Shown here: piece by piece, positions 17,666 through 25,002 of the stretch
Layout: each line of letters begins with the position of its first letter
How positions within the stretch are numbered: position 1 is the stretch's first letter
Assembly: GCF_001705515.1 (NCBI RefSeq)
Contig: NZ_MDJS01000001.1
Span: 1,240,001 to 1,304,000, forward strand
Length of the DNA stretch: 64,000 nucleotides
Reading direction: 5' to 3'
From: Mucilaginibacter sp. PPCGB 2223
Lineage (GTDB): Bacteria > Bacteroidota > Bacteroidia > Sphingobacteriales > Sphingobacteriaceae
The notes under the pieces: generated by a model
Seen by the model: the letters and a program-made list of their open reading frames with translations, nothing else
Database searches by the model: none
Told to the model about the DNA's origin: nothing
Program-made: the position numbers and the translations under genes

Positions 17666-18703
17666 TTACAACAAATTCAAACGAATCAGGCTTTCGGCAG
17701 CGGCGACAATGGCCTCCTCTGCGGAACGCGGTTTCCAGCCCAATGTGTTGATCGCTTTGGCGCTGGTCAGGTTCATTGGAATACCCAATAAGGGAATCAT
17801 GCTTTTCACCATCGGGTCTTTCAATGCGGCTATACGCAACAGGATATTGGGCAATTGTTTAGCTTTTACTTTATGAGCAGCTTTACCCAGGTTGGCTTTC
17901 AAGATATTCGCCACTTCCATCAGCCAGATGCTTTCGCCTCCGGTGGCGATAAAACGTTCGCCTTTCGCTTTTGGATCCAGCATGGCCCGCAGGTGCAGGT
18001 CGGCTACATCGCGTACATCCACAAAACAGGCGTTGATCTTCGGACAGCCGGCCATTTTACCAGTGAGCAGGTTTTTGATCAGATAAATGGAATGCGAGTA
18101 GTCAGGACCCAGTACCGGCCCCATCACGGCTGCAGGGTTGACCACTGACAATTCCAGGCTGCCGCCTTCGCGCGCCATAAATTCCCAGGCCGCTTGCTCC
18201 GCCAGTGTTTTGGATTTCTGATAAGCCGGGGCATGGGTGGTATCCGTCCAGACCGTCTCATCGTAAGGCTTGGTTTGCCTCGGGTGGCCGTAGACAATAG
18301 CACCGATCGCCGAGGTGAGGACCATGCGCGATACGCCCGCATCCCGCGAGGCGCGCAATACCCGCAATACGCCTTCCCGTGCCGGTATGATCATTTCGTC
18401 CTCATGCTTAAAATCCAATTTCGGTGTCGGTGAGGCCACATGCATCACGTAGGCGCAGCCTTTTACTGCTTCGTCCCAGTTCGTATCGTTCGACAGGTCA
18501 GCCTGGATAAAGCCGAGGCGCTCCCTGGCTTCCACGCCGCCTTCATGCAGCATCGACCGGACCGCTGTTTCACGGCTGAGGTCGCGTAAAGTTGTCCTCA
18601 CCCGGTAGCCGGCATTTAACAATTGCAGGATGCAATGCGCGGCAATAAAGCCGCCGCCACCCGTTACCAATACTAATTGCTCATTATTTGAATTCGTGTT
18701 CAT
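17666..18703 (-). CDS. NAD(P)-dependent extended SDR aldehyde/ketone reductase
   Basis: This 345-residue cytosolic enzyme has the Rossmann motif VTGGGGFIAAHCILQLL near the N-terminus. It also has VMHVASPTPK, the catalytic Ser in VLTSAIGAIVYG and the YxxxK pair in AYQKSKTLAEQAAWEF (about residue 170). It resembles dihydroflavonol-4-reductase and cinnamyl-aldehyde reductase-like members (YNQ-NPxxVxGP type, here VVNPAAVMGPVLG). These reduce aldehydes or ketones with NADPH. The natural substrate cannot be told. It is the first gene of a two-gene operon with the AraC regulator. Confidence 0.85.
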   Translation of the reverse strand: MNTNSNNEQLVLVTGGGGFIAAHCILQLLNAGYRVRTTLRDLSRETAVRSMLHEGGVEARERLGFIQADLSNDTNWDEAVKGCAYVMHVASPTPKLDFKHEDEMIIPAREGVLRVLRASRDAGVSRMVLTSAIGAIVYGHPRQTKPYDETVWTDTTHAPAYQKSKTLAEQAAWEFMAREGGSLELSVVNPAAVMGPVLGPDYSHSIYLIKNLLTGKMAGCPKINACFVDVRDVADLHLRAMLDPKAKGERFIATGGESIWLMEVANILKANLGKAAHKVKAKQLPNILLRIAALKDPMVKSMIPLLGIPMNLTSAKAINTLGWKPRSAEEAIVAAAESLIRLNLL

Positions 18704-18818
18704 CTTTTAAATATTTGATGACACAAAGTTCGGTTGAAACTCAGCCCGCTATTTTGTTTAAAAGGCGCAATGTGCTTTGTTTAAAAGTCGGATTTTGCTG
18801 AAATCCTGACAGCCAAAA

Positions 18819-18860
18819 CTGAAAATTTTTCAGATTTTCCTGGTTGGCACGCAGCTTGAA
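18819..18860 (+). promoter_or_regulatory. Sigma-54-like promoter with upstream palindrome (hsp20)
   Basis: TTGGCACGCAGCTTGAA at 18844-18860 matches the sigma-54 -24/-12 consensus (TGGCACG-N4-TTGCA) except for A in place of the -12 C. A perfect 7-bp-arm palindrome, CTGAAAATTTTTCAG, lies at 18819-18833, eleven bases upstream. The start codon of hsp20 is about 84 bases downstream of the promoter element. Confidence 0.5.
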
Positions 18861-18930
18861 AAAAGTTTTTTGAACATGCGTTCTTAGTTTTTAATTAATA
18901 CCATTCGTAACAATCATTAAATTTATTTAA

Positions 18931-18943
18931 GGAGGAAAGACCT
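18931..18943 (+). promoter_or_regulatory. Strong Shine-Dalgarno site before hsp20
   Basis: AAGGAGGAAAG ends a few bases before ATG 18944. Such a strong site is unusual among the genes here, most of which have none. It fixes the start and suggests high, specially controlled translation. Confidence 0.75.
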
Positions 18944-19387
18944 ATGACATTGGTTAAATTTAATCCCGCAAAACAAAACAACAGTTCATTATTGCCAGGC
19001 TTTAACGACGTTTTCGATTCCATCTTCAACGACACCTTTTTCAATGACCGTATGACCAGCCGCGTACCCGCAGCCAACGTCAGCGAAAGCGAAGACCATT
19101 ACCATGTGGAACTGGCCGCGCCCGGCCTGAAAAAGGAGGACTTTAAACTTAACCTGGAACGCAACGTGCTCAACATTTCGGTGGAACAGCAAAACGAAAA
19201 CAGCAACACCCAAAAGAATTACAGCAAACGCGAATACAGCTACAGCTCCTGGGTGCGTTCGTTCACCCTGCCCGAAAGCGCCGATGCCGAGCAGATCGAA
19301 GCTGCCTATACCGATGGTGTGCTGAAGATCGATATTGCCAAACGAGAAGAGGCGAAAGTTATACGCCGCCAGATCGACATCAAATAA
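18944..19387 (+). CDS. Hsp20/alpha-crystallin small heat-shock protein
   Basis: This 147-residue holdase chaperone has a variable N-terminal region (LPGFNDVFDSIFNDTFFNDR). The alpha-crystallin domain covers residues about 45-135: PAANVSESEDHYHVELAAPGLKKEDFKL, VEQQNENSN and SWVRSFTLPESADAEQIEAAYTDGVLKIDI. The family signature GVLKI is present; the very C-terminal IxI anchor is weak (RRQIDIK). It binds unfolding proteins in the cytosol without ATP. Expression is probably stress-controlled, given the sigma-54-like promoter, palindrome and strong ribosome site upstream. A terminator follows. Confidence 0.93.
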   Translation: MTLVKFNPAKQNNSSLLPGFNDVFDSIFNDTFFNDRMTSRVPAANVSESEDHYHVELAAPGLKKEDFKLNLERNVLNISVEQQNENSNTQKNYSKREYSYSSWVRSFTLPESADAEQIEAAYTDGVLKIDIAKREEAKVIRRQIDIK

Positions 19388-19410
19388 TTCAAAGTTTACA
19401 AAACAAATCA

Positions 19411-19437
19411 AAGCCCCTTACCCAAGGGGCTTTTTTT
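19411..19437 (+). terminator. Rho-independent terminator after hsp20
   Basis: A 9-bp stem AAGCCCCTT (19411-19419 with 19424-19432) has a 4-base loop and is followed by a T run. Confidence 0.9.
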
Positions 19438-19445
19438 GAATAGCC

Positions 19446-19751
19446 ATGAACAGCAATTTTGATATCCTGATCAGTTTTCGCACGCCTTCCGGGTTTAAGG
19501 TCTGCGCGCAATATTTCCTCGGCCGGGATCCTGAACTGGCCGAAACGGTGTTCGCCGGTTTGTCGGGCAAGGACGACATCAGCGATAACGCCGTGCTGCA
19601 CCTGGACCTGGTGGAAACCAGGGACGAACTGCCTGTAAAGGTAAAAACCATCGGTTGCAGGCTCAGTGAACTTTGCGCCAACTGCCAGCACATCACCCGT
19701 GAGCTCTTCCGGGCCAATGCCATCAGCGCCGGAGAAGACCACCCTTTTTGA
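19446..19751 (+). CDS. Hypothetical protein (101 residues)
   Basis: This soluble 101-residue protein starts at ATG 19446, just after the hsp20 terminator. It reads MNSNFDILISFRTPSGFKVC at the start, then FFLGRD-like strands (QYFLGRDPELAETVFAGL) and a helix-rich C-terminus with CRLSELCANCQHI, giving three Cys spaced C-x6-CxxC. I do not recognise a family. Codon use matches its neighbours and the reading frame is clean, so a real gene is likely. Its closeness to hsp20 hints at a stress-related role, but this is only positional. Confidence 0.6.
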   Translation: MNSNFDILISFRTPSGFKVCAQYFLGRDPELAETVFAGLSGKDDISDNAVLHLDLVETRDELPVKVKTIGCRLSELCANCQHITRELFRANAISAGEDHPF

Positions 19752-19767
19752 AATATGGCCTGCAGTA

Positions 19768-20111
19768 TTATTTTTTCAGGTCGTATGCTTCACGAAGCCA
19801 TTGCATCAATTCGTCATCTACATCGGCCGGACTGGTCAATTTGATAGTATGATGAAAGCGGCTGGCCGAGGCTTGCTCTACTTTCTGCACTCTCGGGTTC
19901 GTCAATTGATAGTTGAGGTGGACTTCGAGATTGATCGTTTTTTTCCGGATGTACACACCGGCAAAGCCAAACGGTTACCCAAATGGATGCTTGTTTTCTT
20001 GGGTTCTATCCTGACTGGTCCAAATTTGTGTAAGCCGCTGATCAGTTTTTCGTAGATCTCCGCGACAATTGGCTCCTTACCTTCCAAGTGTGTTAACTCA
20101 GTATATTCCAT
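19768..20111 (-). pseudogene. DUF5655-like protein, frameshifted
   Basis: Two overlapping minus-strand frames together make one protein of about 114 residues. The first, from ATG 20111, gives YEKLISGLHKFGPVRIEPKK and TSIHLGNR. The second, ending at 19768, gives FAGVYIRKKTINLEVHLNYQ and later FHHTIKLTSPADVDDELMQWL. The junction lies near 19965-19975, where one base appears to be missing in the run CGTTTGGC. The order VxIEPKKTSIHL...FAGVYIRKK...LEVHL fits the DUF5655 (DUF5655-type stress or phage-associated) fold. Either the gene is broken by a 1-base deletion or there is a sequence error here. Confidence 0.65.
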
Positions 20112-20152
20112 GATATTATGCCGTCAACTATGCAAACATAAAAAATTTAACC

Positions 20153-21175
20153 TTAGCGCCAGCCTAATGCCGGAGCTACATACTCCAGAATAGCCGATAA
20201 TATATGGATATTATGATCTACGCCCAGGGTATTCGGTATGGTCAACAATAGGGTGTCTGCTTCCTGTATCGCTTCGTCCTGCGCCAGCTCTTTGATCAAC
20301 TGATCCGGTTCGGCAGCATAACTCCTGCCGAATACCGCCCGTTGTGTAGGCTCGATATAACCAAAACTGTCGGCTGATTTGCCTTGCTGCCCGAAGTAAT
20401 ACCGGTCCTGGTCGTTGACTAACGCAAAAATGGAACGGCTGACCGAAACCCGCGCTTCGCGTTGGTGCCCTGCTTTTTTCCACGCTTCTTTGTATAGGCG
20501 GATCTGTTTGGCCTGCTGTATATGTAGCGGTTCACCGCTTTCATCAAATTTCAGCGTAGAACTTTGCAGGTGCATCCCGTTCTCGGCTGCCCAAACGGCC
20601 GTAGCATTGGAAGCAGCGCCCCACCAGATGCGTTCGCGCAAACCTTCCGAATACGGTTCTAAACGTAACAGGCCCGGCGGGTTTGGGAACATGGGGTTCG
20701 GGTTGGGCGTGGCAAAGCCGATCCCGTTCAGCCGCTGCAGGAATTGCAGCGCATGGCGGCGGCCCATCTCAGCATCGGTCTCTCCTTCCAGCGGCTCGTA
20801 ACCGAAATAACGCCAGCCTTCGATCACTTGTTCCGGCGAACCGCGGCTGATGCCCAATTGTAAGCGGCCACCCGAAATAAGATCCGCCGCGCCGGCATCT
20901 TCTACCATATACAGCGGGTTCTCGTAACGCATATCGATCACGCCGGTACCGATCTCGATCTTGCTGGTCTTGGCGCCGATCGCAGAAAGCAAGGGAAAAG
21001 GCGAGGCCAGTTGGCGGGCAAAATGATGCACCCGGAAATAAGCGCCGTCCAAGCCCAACTGCTCAGCTGCCACGGCCAGGTCAATGGACTGCAATAAGGT
21101 GTCGCTTGCGTTGCGGGTTCTGTAAGCCGGGTGATCGGACCAATGCCCGAAGGAAAGAAATCCTATTTTCTTCAT
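20153..21175 (-). CDS. LLM-class flavin-dependent oxidoreductase
   Basis: This 340-residue TIM-barrel enzyme starts at ATG 21175 (MKKIGFLSFGHW); a TTG two codons earlier is less likely. Luciferase-like landmarks include GAYFRVHHFARQLASPFPLL, IEIGTGVIDMRYENPLYMVEDAGAAD, GGRLQLGISRGSPEQVIEGW and a C-terminal LLLTIPNTLGVDHNIHIL. The family uses reduced FMN or F420 to oxidise small organic substrates. The substrate here is unknown. It is a stand-alone gene on the minus strand. Confidence 0.88.
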   Translation of the reverse strand: MKKIGFLSFGHWSDHPAYRTRNASDTLLQSIDLAVAAEQLGLDGAYFRVHHFARQLASPFPLLSAIGAKTSKIEIGTGVIDMRYENPLYMVEDAGAADLISGGRLQLGISRGSPEQVIEGWRYFGYEPLEGETDAEMGRRHALQFLQRLNGIGFATPNPNPMFPNPPGLLRLEPYSEGLRERIWWGAASNATAVWAAENGMHLQSSTLKFDESGEPLHIQQAKQIRLYKEAWKKAGHQREARVSVSRSIFALVNDQDRYYFGQQGKSADSFGYIEPTQRAVFGRSYAAEPDQLIKELAQDEAIQEADTLLLTIPNTLGVDHNIHILSAILEYVAPALGWR

Positions 21176-21572
21176 ATGCAAAGGTAAATAACCTTAATTA
21201 GTATTCGTATCACGGTTTTGTCGAAATAGTACTGACAGGGCGCGTGATCAAACTCTTGGCCGGATGTGCTTTCTGCGGCCAGCCGTTTTTCCGGCCTGAC
21301 AAGGAGATACCGGCAAGGGCCCCGGCGGTGTAAATTTTGTATATTTTTGATTTTAAACAATTGATAATAAGTTTCTTACAAGGGTATCGTATTGGCCCGA
21401 TCACGTGAACAAAGGGCCTAATATATTGCTAAGGCGTTTTTTAGTTTAGAGCCTGCCGTATAACTATGACTTATCATAACAAAATGGTAACTTAGAAACT
21501 AAAATTTCTGGTCTCCATACTTGGTGTCGTTATTTAATGCATTGAAGATAAATTTCAAGACGTATAGATTTT
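21176..21572. other. Gene-free stretch between oxidoreductase and radical SAM genes
   Basis: Nearly 400 bases without a convincing gene. Bases about 21225-21330 are GC-rich and the rest is AT-rich, so the left half could be remnant coding sequence, but no frame reads as protein. It should contain the divergent promoters. A TATTTTTG box (21342-21349) is promoter-like but lies far from the radical SAM start. Confidence 0.4.
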
Positions 21573-23132
21573 ATGAAAATACTGTTGGTATATCCCGAAA
21601 TGTATGATTCGTTTTATGCTTTCAGGCATCTTGCTTCTTTAATAGGTAAGAAGGCAGCTTTTCCTCCGCTGGGCTTGTTAACAGTAGCTGCCATGTTGCC
21701 TCAAAACTGGGAACGAAAGCTGATCGATTTAAATGTAAAGCCGCTGTCTGATTCGGATATTGAATGGGCCGATCTGGTTTTTCTTTCGGCTATGAATGTG
21801 CAGGAAGAGTCGGTACGCAAAATTATCGCGCAATGTAAAAGAAAAAATGCCACTATTGTCGCCGGCGGCCCCTTGTTTACACACGAGCACGAACGTTTTG
21901 ACGGCATCGATCATTTTGTTTTGAATGAAGCTGAAATTACGCTTCCTCTGTTTCTTGCCGATCTGAGGGAGGGCCAGGCTAAGCCGATCTATAAATCAAA
22001 TGAGTTTGCCGATGTAAGCCTGACTCCCCTTCCGCAAATGGACCTGATCAATACGAAGGACTACCTGTATGCTATTATACAATTTTCGCGCGGCTGCCCT
22101 TACCTGTGCGATTTTTGCGATGTGACAACCCTGTACGGGCGTAAACCCCGTACCAAGTCTGCCGAACGGATCATCGCGGAGCTGGAGTTGATCCGTAAAG
22201 CCGGCGGAACTCAGTTAGTGCTGTTTGCTGACGATAATCTGATTGGAAACAAAAAGGTATTAAAATCAGAGCTGCTTCCGGCATTGATCGAATGGCACAA
22301 CAAAACTAACCCGGGTTTATATTTTATGACACAGCTGACCATCAACTTAGCGGATGACGAGGAAATGATGCGGCTGATGCTTGAGGCGAAATTCAGGAAC
22401 GTATTTATTGGTATTGAAACCCCGCAGGAAGACAGCCTGAAATTTTCGCTTAAAAATCAAAACCTGAAGCGGGACTTAGTAAGTAACATTCATAAGCTGC
22501 ATCAGGCAGGCTTTACCGTTTTGGGCGGGTTTATAGTCGGCTTTGATACCGATAAGGAAGATAGCTTTAAAAACCTCATTAACTTTATACAGGAAAGCGG
22601 GATCCCTATCCCTATTGTGAATGTATTAAAAGCACCGCCGGGTACTGCTTTGTTTGACAGAATGAAACGCGAGAACAGGCTTTCGCGGCATTTTACCTTT
22701 TCGGAAGGGGAAACAAACATTATCCCGACGATGGGGGCCGAGCGCTTAAAAGACGGTTTTTTAGAAGTAATTTCGAGCATTTATCCTCCCGAACACTCCT
22801 ACAAAAGGGTTAAAACATTTTTCGAGACCCACGAATTTCCTAAAAATGGAGGTGTAAAGGTGAAAGAAAAATATAGTATGTCGGAATTATATCATATCAT
22901 AAAGGCTATTATAAAACTGGCTGTATTTGATAAAGATGGTAAGTATTACCGGGATCTGTTGCTATGGACATATAAAAACAAACGAAGACATCTCTCTCTG
23001 GCTTTTATGTATGGATTGATGCTTTATCAATTGAGAGAAAACTATAACCAAATTGTAACCACACTTTCCAGATCGGCCTCTGAACATGTAGAGCCCGCAG
23101 CAGAACAAGCATTGTTAACGGAGGCTGTTTGA
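21573..23132 (+). CDS. B12-binding-fold radical SAM protein (DUF4070 type)
   Basis: This 519-residue enzyme has an N-terminal Rossmann-like cobalamin-binding-type domain (MKILLVYPEMYDSFYAFRHL to about residue 140). The radical SAM barrel has the cluster motif CPYLCDFC (FSRGCPYLCDFCDVTTLYGRKPR, about residue 175), followed by FADDNLIGNKK and GIETPQEDSL. The C-terminal part fits DUF4070 (YPPEHSYKRVKTFF). The DxHxxG lower-ligand motif of B12 enzymes is absent, so cobalamin, if bound, would be base-off/His-off. Substrate and product are unknown; related enzymes modify lipids, hopanoids or natural products. A terminator follows. Confidence 0.85.
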   Translation: MKILLVYPEMYDSFYAFRHLASLIGKKAAFPPLGLLTVAAMLPQNWERKLIDLNVKPLSDSDIEWADLVFLSAMNVQEESVRKIIAQCKRKNATIVAGGPLFTHEHERFDGIDHFVLNEAEITLPLFLADLREGQAKPIYKSNEFADVSLTPLPQMDLINTKDYLYAIIQFSRGCPYLCDFCDVTTLYGRKPRTKSAERIIAELELIRKAGGTQLVLFADDNLIGNKKVLKSELLPALIEWHNKTNPGLYFMTQLTINLADDEEMMRLMLEAKFRNVFIGIETPQEDSLKFSLKNQNLKRDLVSNIHKLHQAGFTVLGGFIVGFDTDKEDSFKNLINFIQESGIPIPIVNVLKAPPGTALFDRMKRENRLSRHFTFSEGETNIIPTMGAERLKDGFLEVISSIYPPEHSYKRVKTFFETHEFPKNGGVKVKEKYSMSELYHIIKAIIKLAVFDKDGKYYRDLLLWTYKNKRRHLSLAFMYGLMLYQLRENYNQIVTTLSRSASEHVEPAAEQALLTEAV

Positions 23133-23190
23133 GGGCTTTAGTTGCATGGCATTCATCGTGTGCTATATGAAAGATTTTTTAAAGCACGTC

Positions 23191-23228
23191 AAAAAGCCTT
23201 TGGGTTTTACTGAAAGGCTTTTTGTTTT
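23191..23228 (+). terminator. Rho-independent terminator after radical SAM gene
   Basis: An 11-bp stem AAAAAGCCTTT (23191-23201 with 23213-23223) and an 11-base loop are followed by a T-rich tail. Confidence 0.8.
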
Positions 23229-23308
23229 CGGGGCTGCTCTTATCTATAAAGCATCTGGTAGTTTCAAATTATTGTTTACTTTTAATAAATCATTAAACCT
23301 CCTGTATT

Positions 23309-23671
23309 ATGAAAAGAAAGATACTGACGGCGCTGACTTTGCTCCTTTCAGCCGGAGCGGCATTTGCATATTTTGCCGGCATAGATGGCAAATGGACCGC
23401 CATGCTAAAAGGGCCCGATGGTAATGAATTCCCGATAACCTATACTTTTAAAACAGATGGCGCAACGCTTACAGGTACCGTGACCTCATCGATAGGCAGC
23501 TTTGATATTTCGGATGGCATGATGAAAGGCGATAGCTTATGGTTTACCGCTAACATTAATACCATGAAGATTAAAAACAAAGGCAGATACTATGCTGATG
23601 GCGATTCGATAAGCCTGCGGGTAGGTACCAGATCGACGCATACTACACTGAAGCGTGCCGCAGATAAATAA
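23309..23671 (+). CDS. Secreted small beta-rich protein
   Basis: This 120-residue protein has a signal peptide (MKRKILTALTLLLSAGAAFA). The mature part is a small beta-barrel-like domain: GKWTAMLKGPDGNEFPITYTF, TGTVTSSIGSFDISDGMMKG, SLWFTANINTMKIKNKGRYY and LRVGTRSTHTTLKR. The pattern G-x-W-x-G-x-G-x-TG-x-V-x-I-G-x-I matches small periplasmic domains common in Bacteroidota, sometimes fused to or near glycosidases. Function unknown. It lies between two terminators, so it is probably transcribed alone. Confidence 0.75.
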   Translation: MKRKILTALTLLLSAGAAFAYFAGIDGKWTAMLKGPDGNEFPITYTFKTDGATLTGTVTSSIGSFDISDGMMKGDSLWFTANINTMKIKNKGRYYADGDSISLRVGTRSTHTTLKRAADK

Positions 23672-23850
23672 TTTATTTATTGGGAAACATAGTCCCTATA
23701 ATATCCTAAGGCCTTAGCATGAATGCGATCATTTCCTCCGATTGGGCATAGCCACTTGATCGCTTCGAATCGTCCATTAAATGATTTCAGATGTTTTCCA
23801 TACGGATAAATCTGTGTACTTGCCTGCACAACTGATGTTTAACTTACATT

Positions 23851-24921
23851 ATGTGGAATAAAACCCAAATAACCGAACTGTTCGGCATTGATTATCCTAT
23901 ATTACTGGGGCCAATGGGGGCGGGTTTTTCAACCCCGGACCTGGCGGCTGCAGTATCTAACGAAGGTGGACTTGGCAGTTTGGGCGCCTACACTTTTTCG
24001 CCGGAGCAGATCAGAGACACCTGTAAAGAGATCGCCGGAAAAACCAGTAAACCTTACAATATCAATCTATGGGTATCTGATGTGGATGCGGGTCTAAAAA
24101 ATTACCCCTCTGAAAAACTCATCAAAGTGAAGGCGCTTTTTAAACCATACTTTGATGAACTTAGTATTGCAATGCCCGACCTGGATATCAATATACCATC
24201 AAAATTTGAAGACCAGGCAGAAGTGATCTTTGAGGCAAAACCGGCGGTTTTTAGTTTTATTTTCGGCATTCCGTCAAAAGAAATTTTTAACGAATGCCGC
24301 AGGCTGAACATCAAAACTATGGGCGCCGCCACCACATTAGATGAGGCCTTAGCATTAGAAGAAGCCGGTGTTGACGCCATTGTAGCTGCCGGTTTTGAGG
24401 CGGGCGGACACCGACCGTCGTTTTTAAGGCCTGCCTTAGAATCGCTCACCGGAACATTTGCTTTGCTACAGCAGTTAAAATCGCAAATTAAAATACCTGT
24501 TATAGCCGCCGGAGGCATTACCGATGGCAAAGGCGTTGCCGCGGCGCTTACATTAGGTGCTGATGCCGTTCAAATCGGTACGGCATTTTTAGCCTGCGAC
24601 GAGGCTAACGTTGCGCCAGCCCATCGTGCCATGCTCTTATCCGGCAAGGTAAACCATACAGTGCTCTCCAAATCGTTAACAGGTCGTTTCGGCCGCATGA
24701 TCAGCAATCGCATCGCAGCGGAAGTGGGCAACGAAACCGACGTCCTGCCTTTCCCGTTGCACAACAAGTTTTTAGCACCTTTAAAAGCTGCTGCAATAGC
24801 ACAGGGTAAAAACGATCTGACCAATTTTTGGTCGGGGCAAAACGCGGGCAATCTCAAACATACCAAAGCTGCCGGATTGATGCAGGCCTTAATCACGGAA
24901 ACCAATCAAATACTTAGTTGA
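23851..24921 (+). CDS. Nitronate monooxygenase-family FMN enzyme
   Basis: This 356-residue TIM-barrel flavoprotein shows an N-terminal FGIDYPILLGPMGAGFSTPDLAAAVSNEGGLGSLGAY. The family loop AGFEAGGHRPSF comes next, then IPVIAAGGITDGKGVAAALTLGADAVQIGTAFLACDEANV, which binds the FMN phosphate. Members oxidise alkyl nitronates, such as propionate-3-nitronate, to aldehyde and nitrite, or act as 2-nitropropane dioxygenases; some are enoyl-reductase-like. The AGFEAGGHR loop holds the usual catalytic His. It stands alone, with a bidirectional terminator after it. Confidence 0.88.
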   Translation: MWNKTQITELFGIDYPILLGPMGAGFSTPDLAAAVSNEGGLGSLGAYTFSPEQIRDTCKEIAGKTSKPYNINLWVSDVDAGLKNYPSEKLIKVKALFKPYFDELSIAMPDLDINIPSKFEDQAEVIFEAKPAVFSFIFGIPSKEIFNECRRLNIKTMGAATTLDEALALEEAGVDAIVAAGFEAGGHRPSFLRPALESLTGTFALLQQLKSQIKIPVIAAGGITDGKGVAAALTLGADAVQIGTAFLACDEANVAPAHRAMLLSGKVNHTVLSKSLTGRFGRMISNRIAAEVGNETDVLPFPLHNKFLAPLKAAAIAQGKNDLTNFWSGQNAGNLKHTKAAGLMQALITETNQILS

Positions 24922-24927
24922 GAGTAG

Positions 24928-24962
24928 AATTAATAAAGCCCCGTTCCGGGGCTTTATTAATT
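24928..24962. terminator. Bidirectional terminator between convergent genes
   Basis: A perfect 16-bp stem (AATTAATAAAGCCCCG, 24928-24943, with 24947-24962) has a 3-base loop. A/T flanks on both sides let it serve the nitronate monooxygenase gene and the convergent GH35 gene. Confidence 0.88.
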
Positions 24963-25002
24963 CCATAAGTATGTTGACCTATACTGGCGAAATACCGTTT
25001 TG

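Noticed and set aside
21210..21404. Small minus-strand frames in the gap before the radical SAM gene
   Set aside because: No conserved-looking sequence and no start signal.
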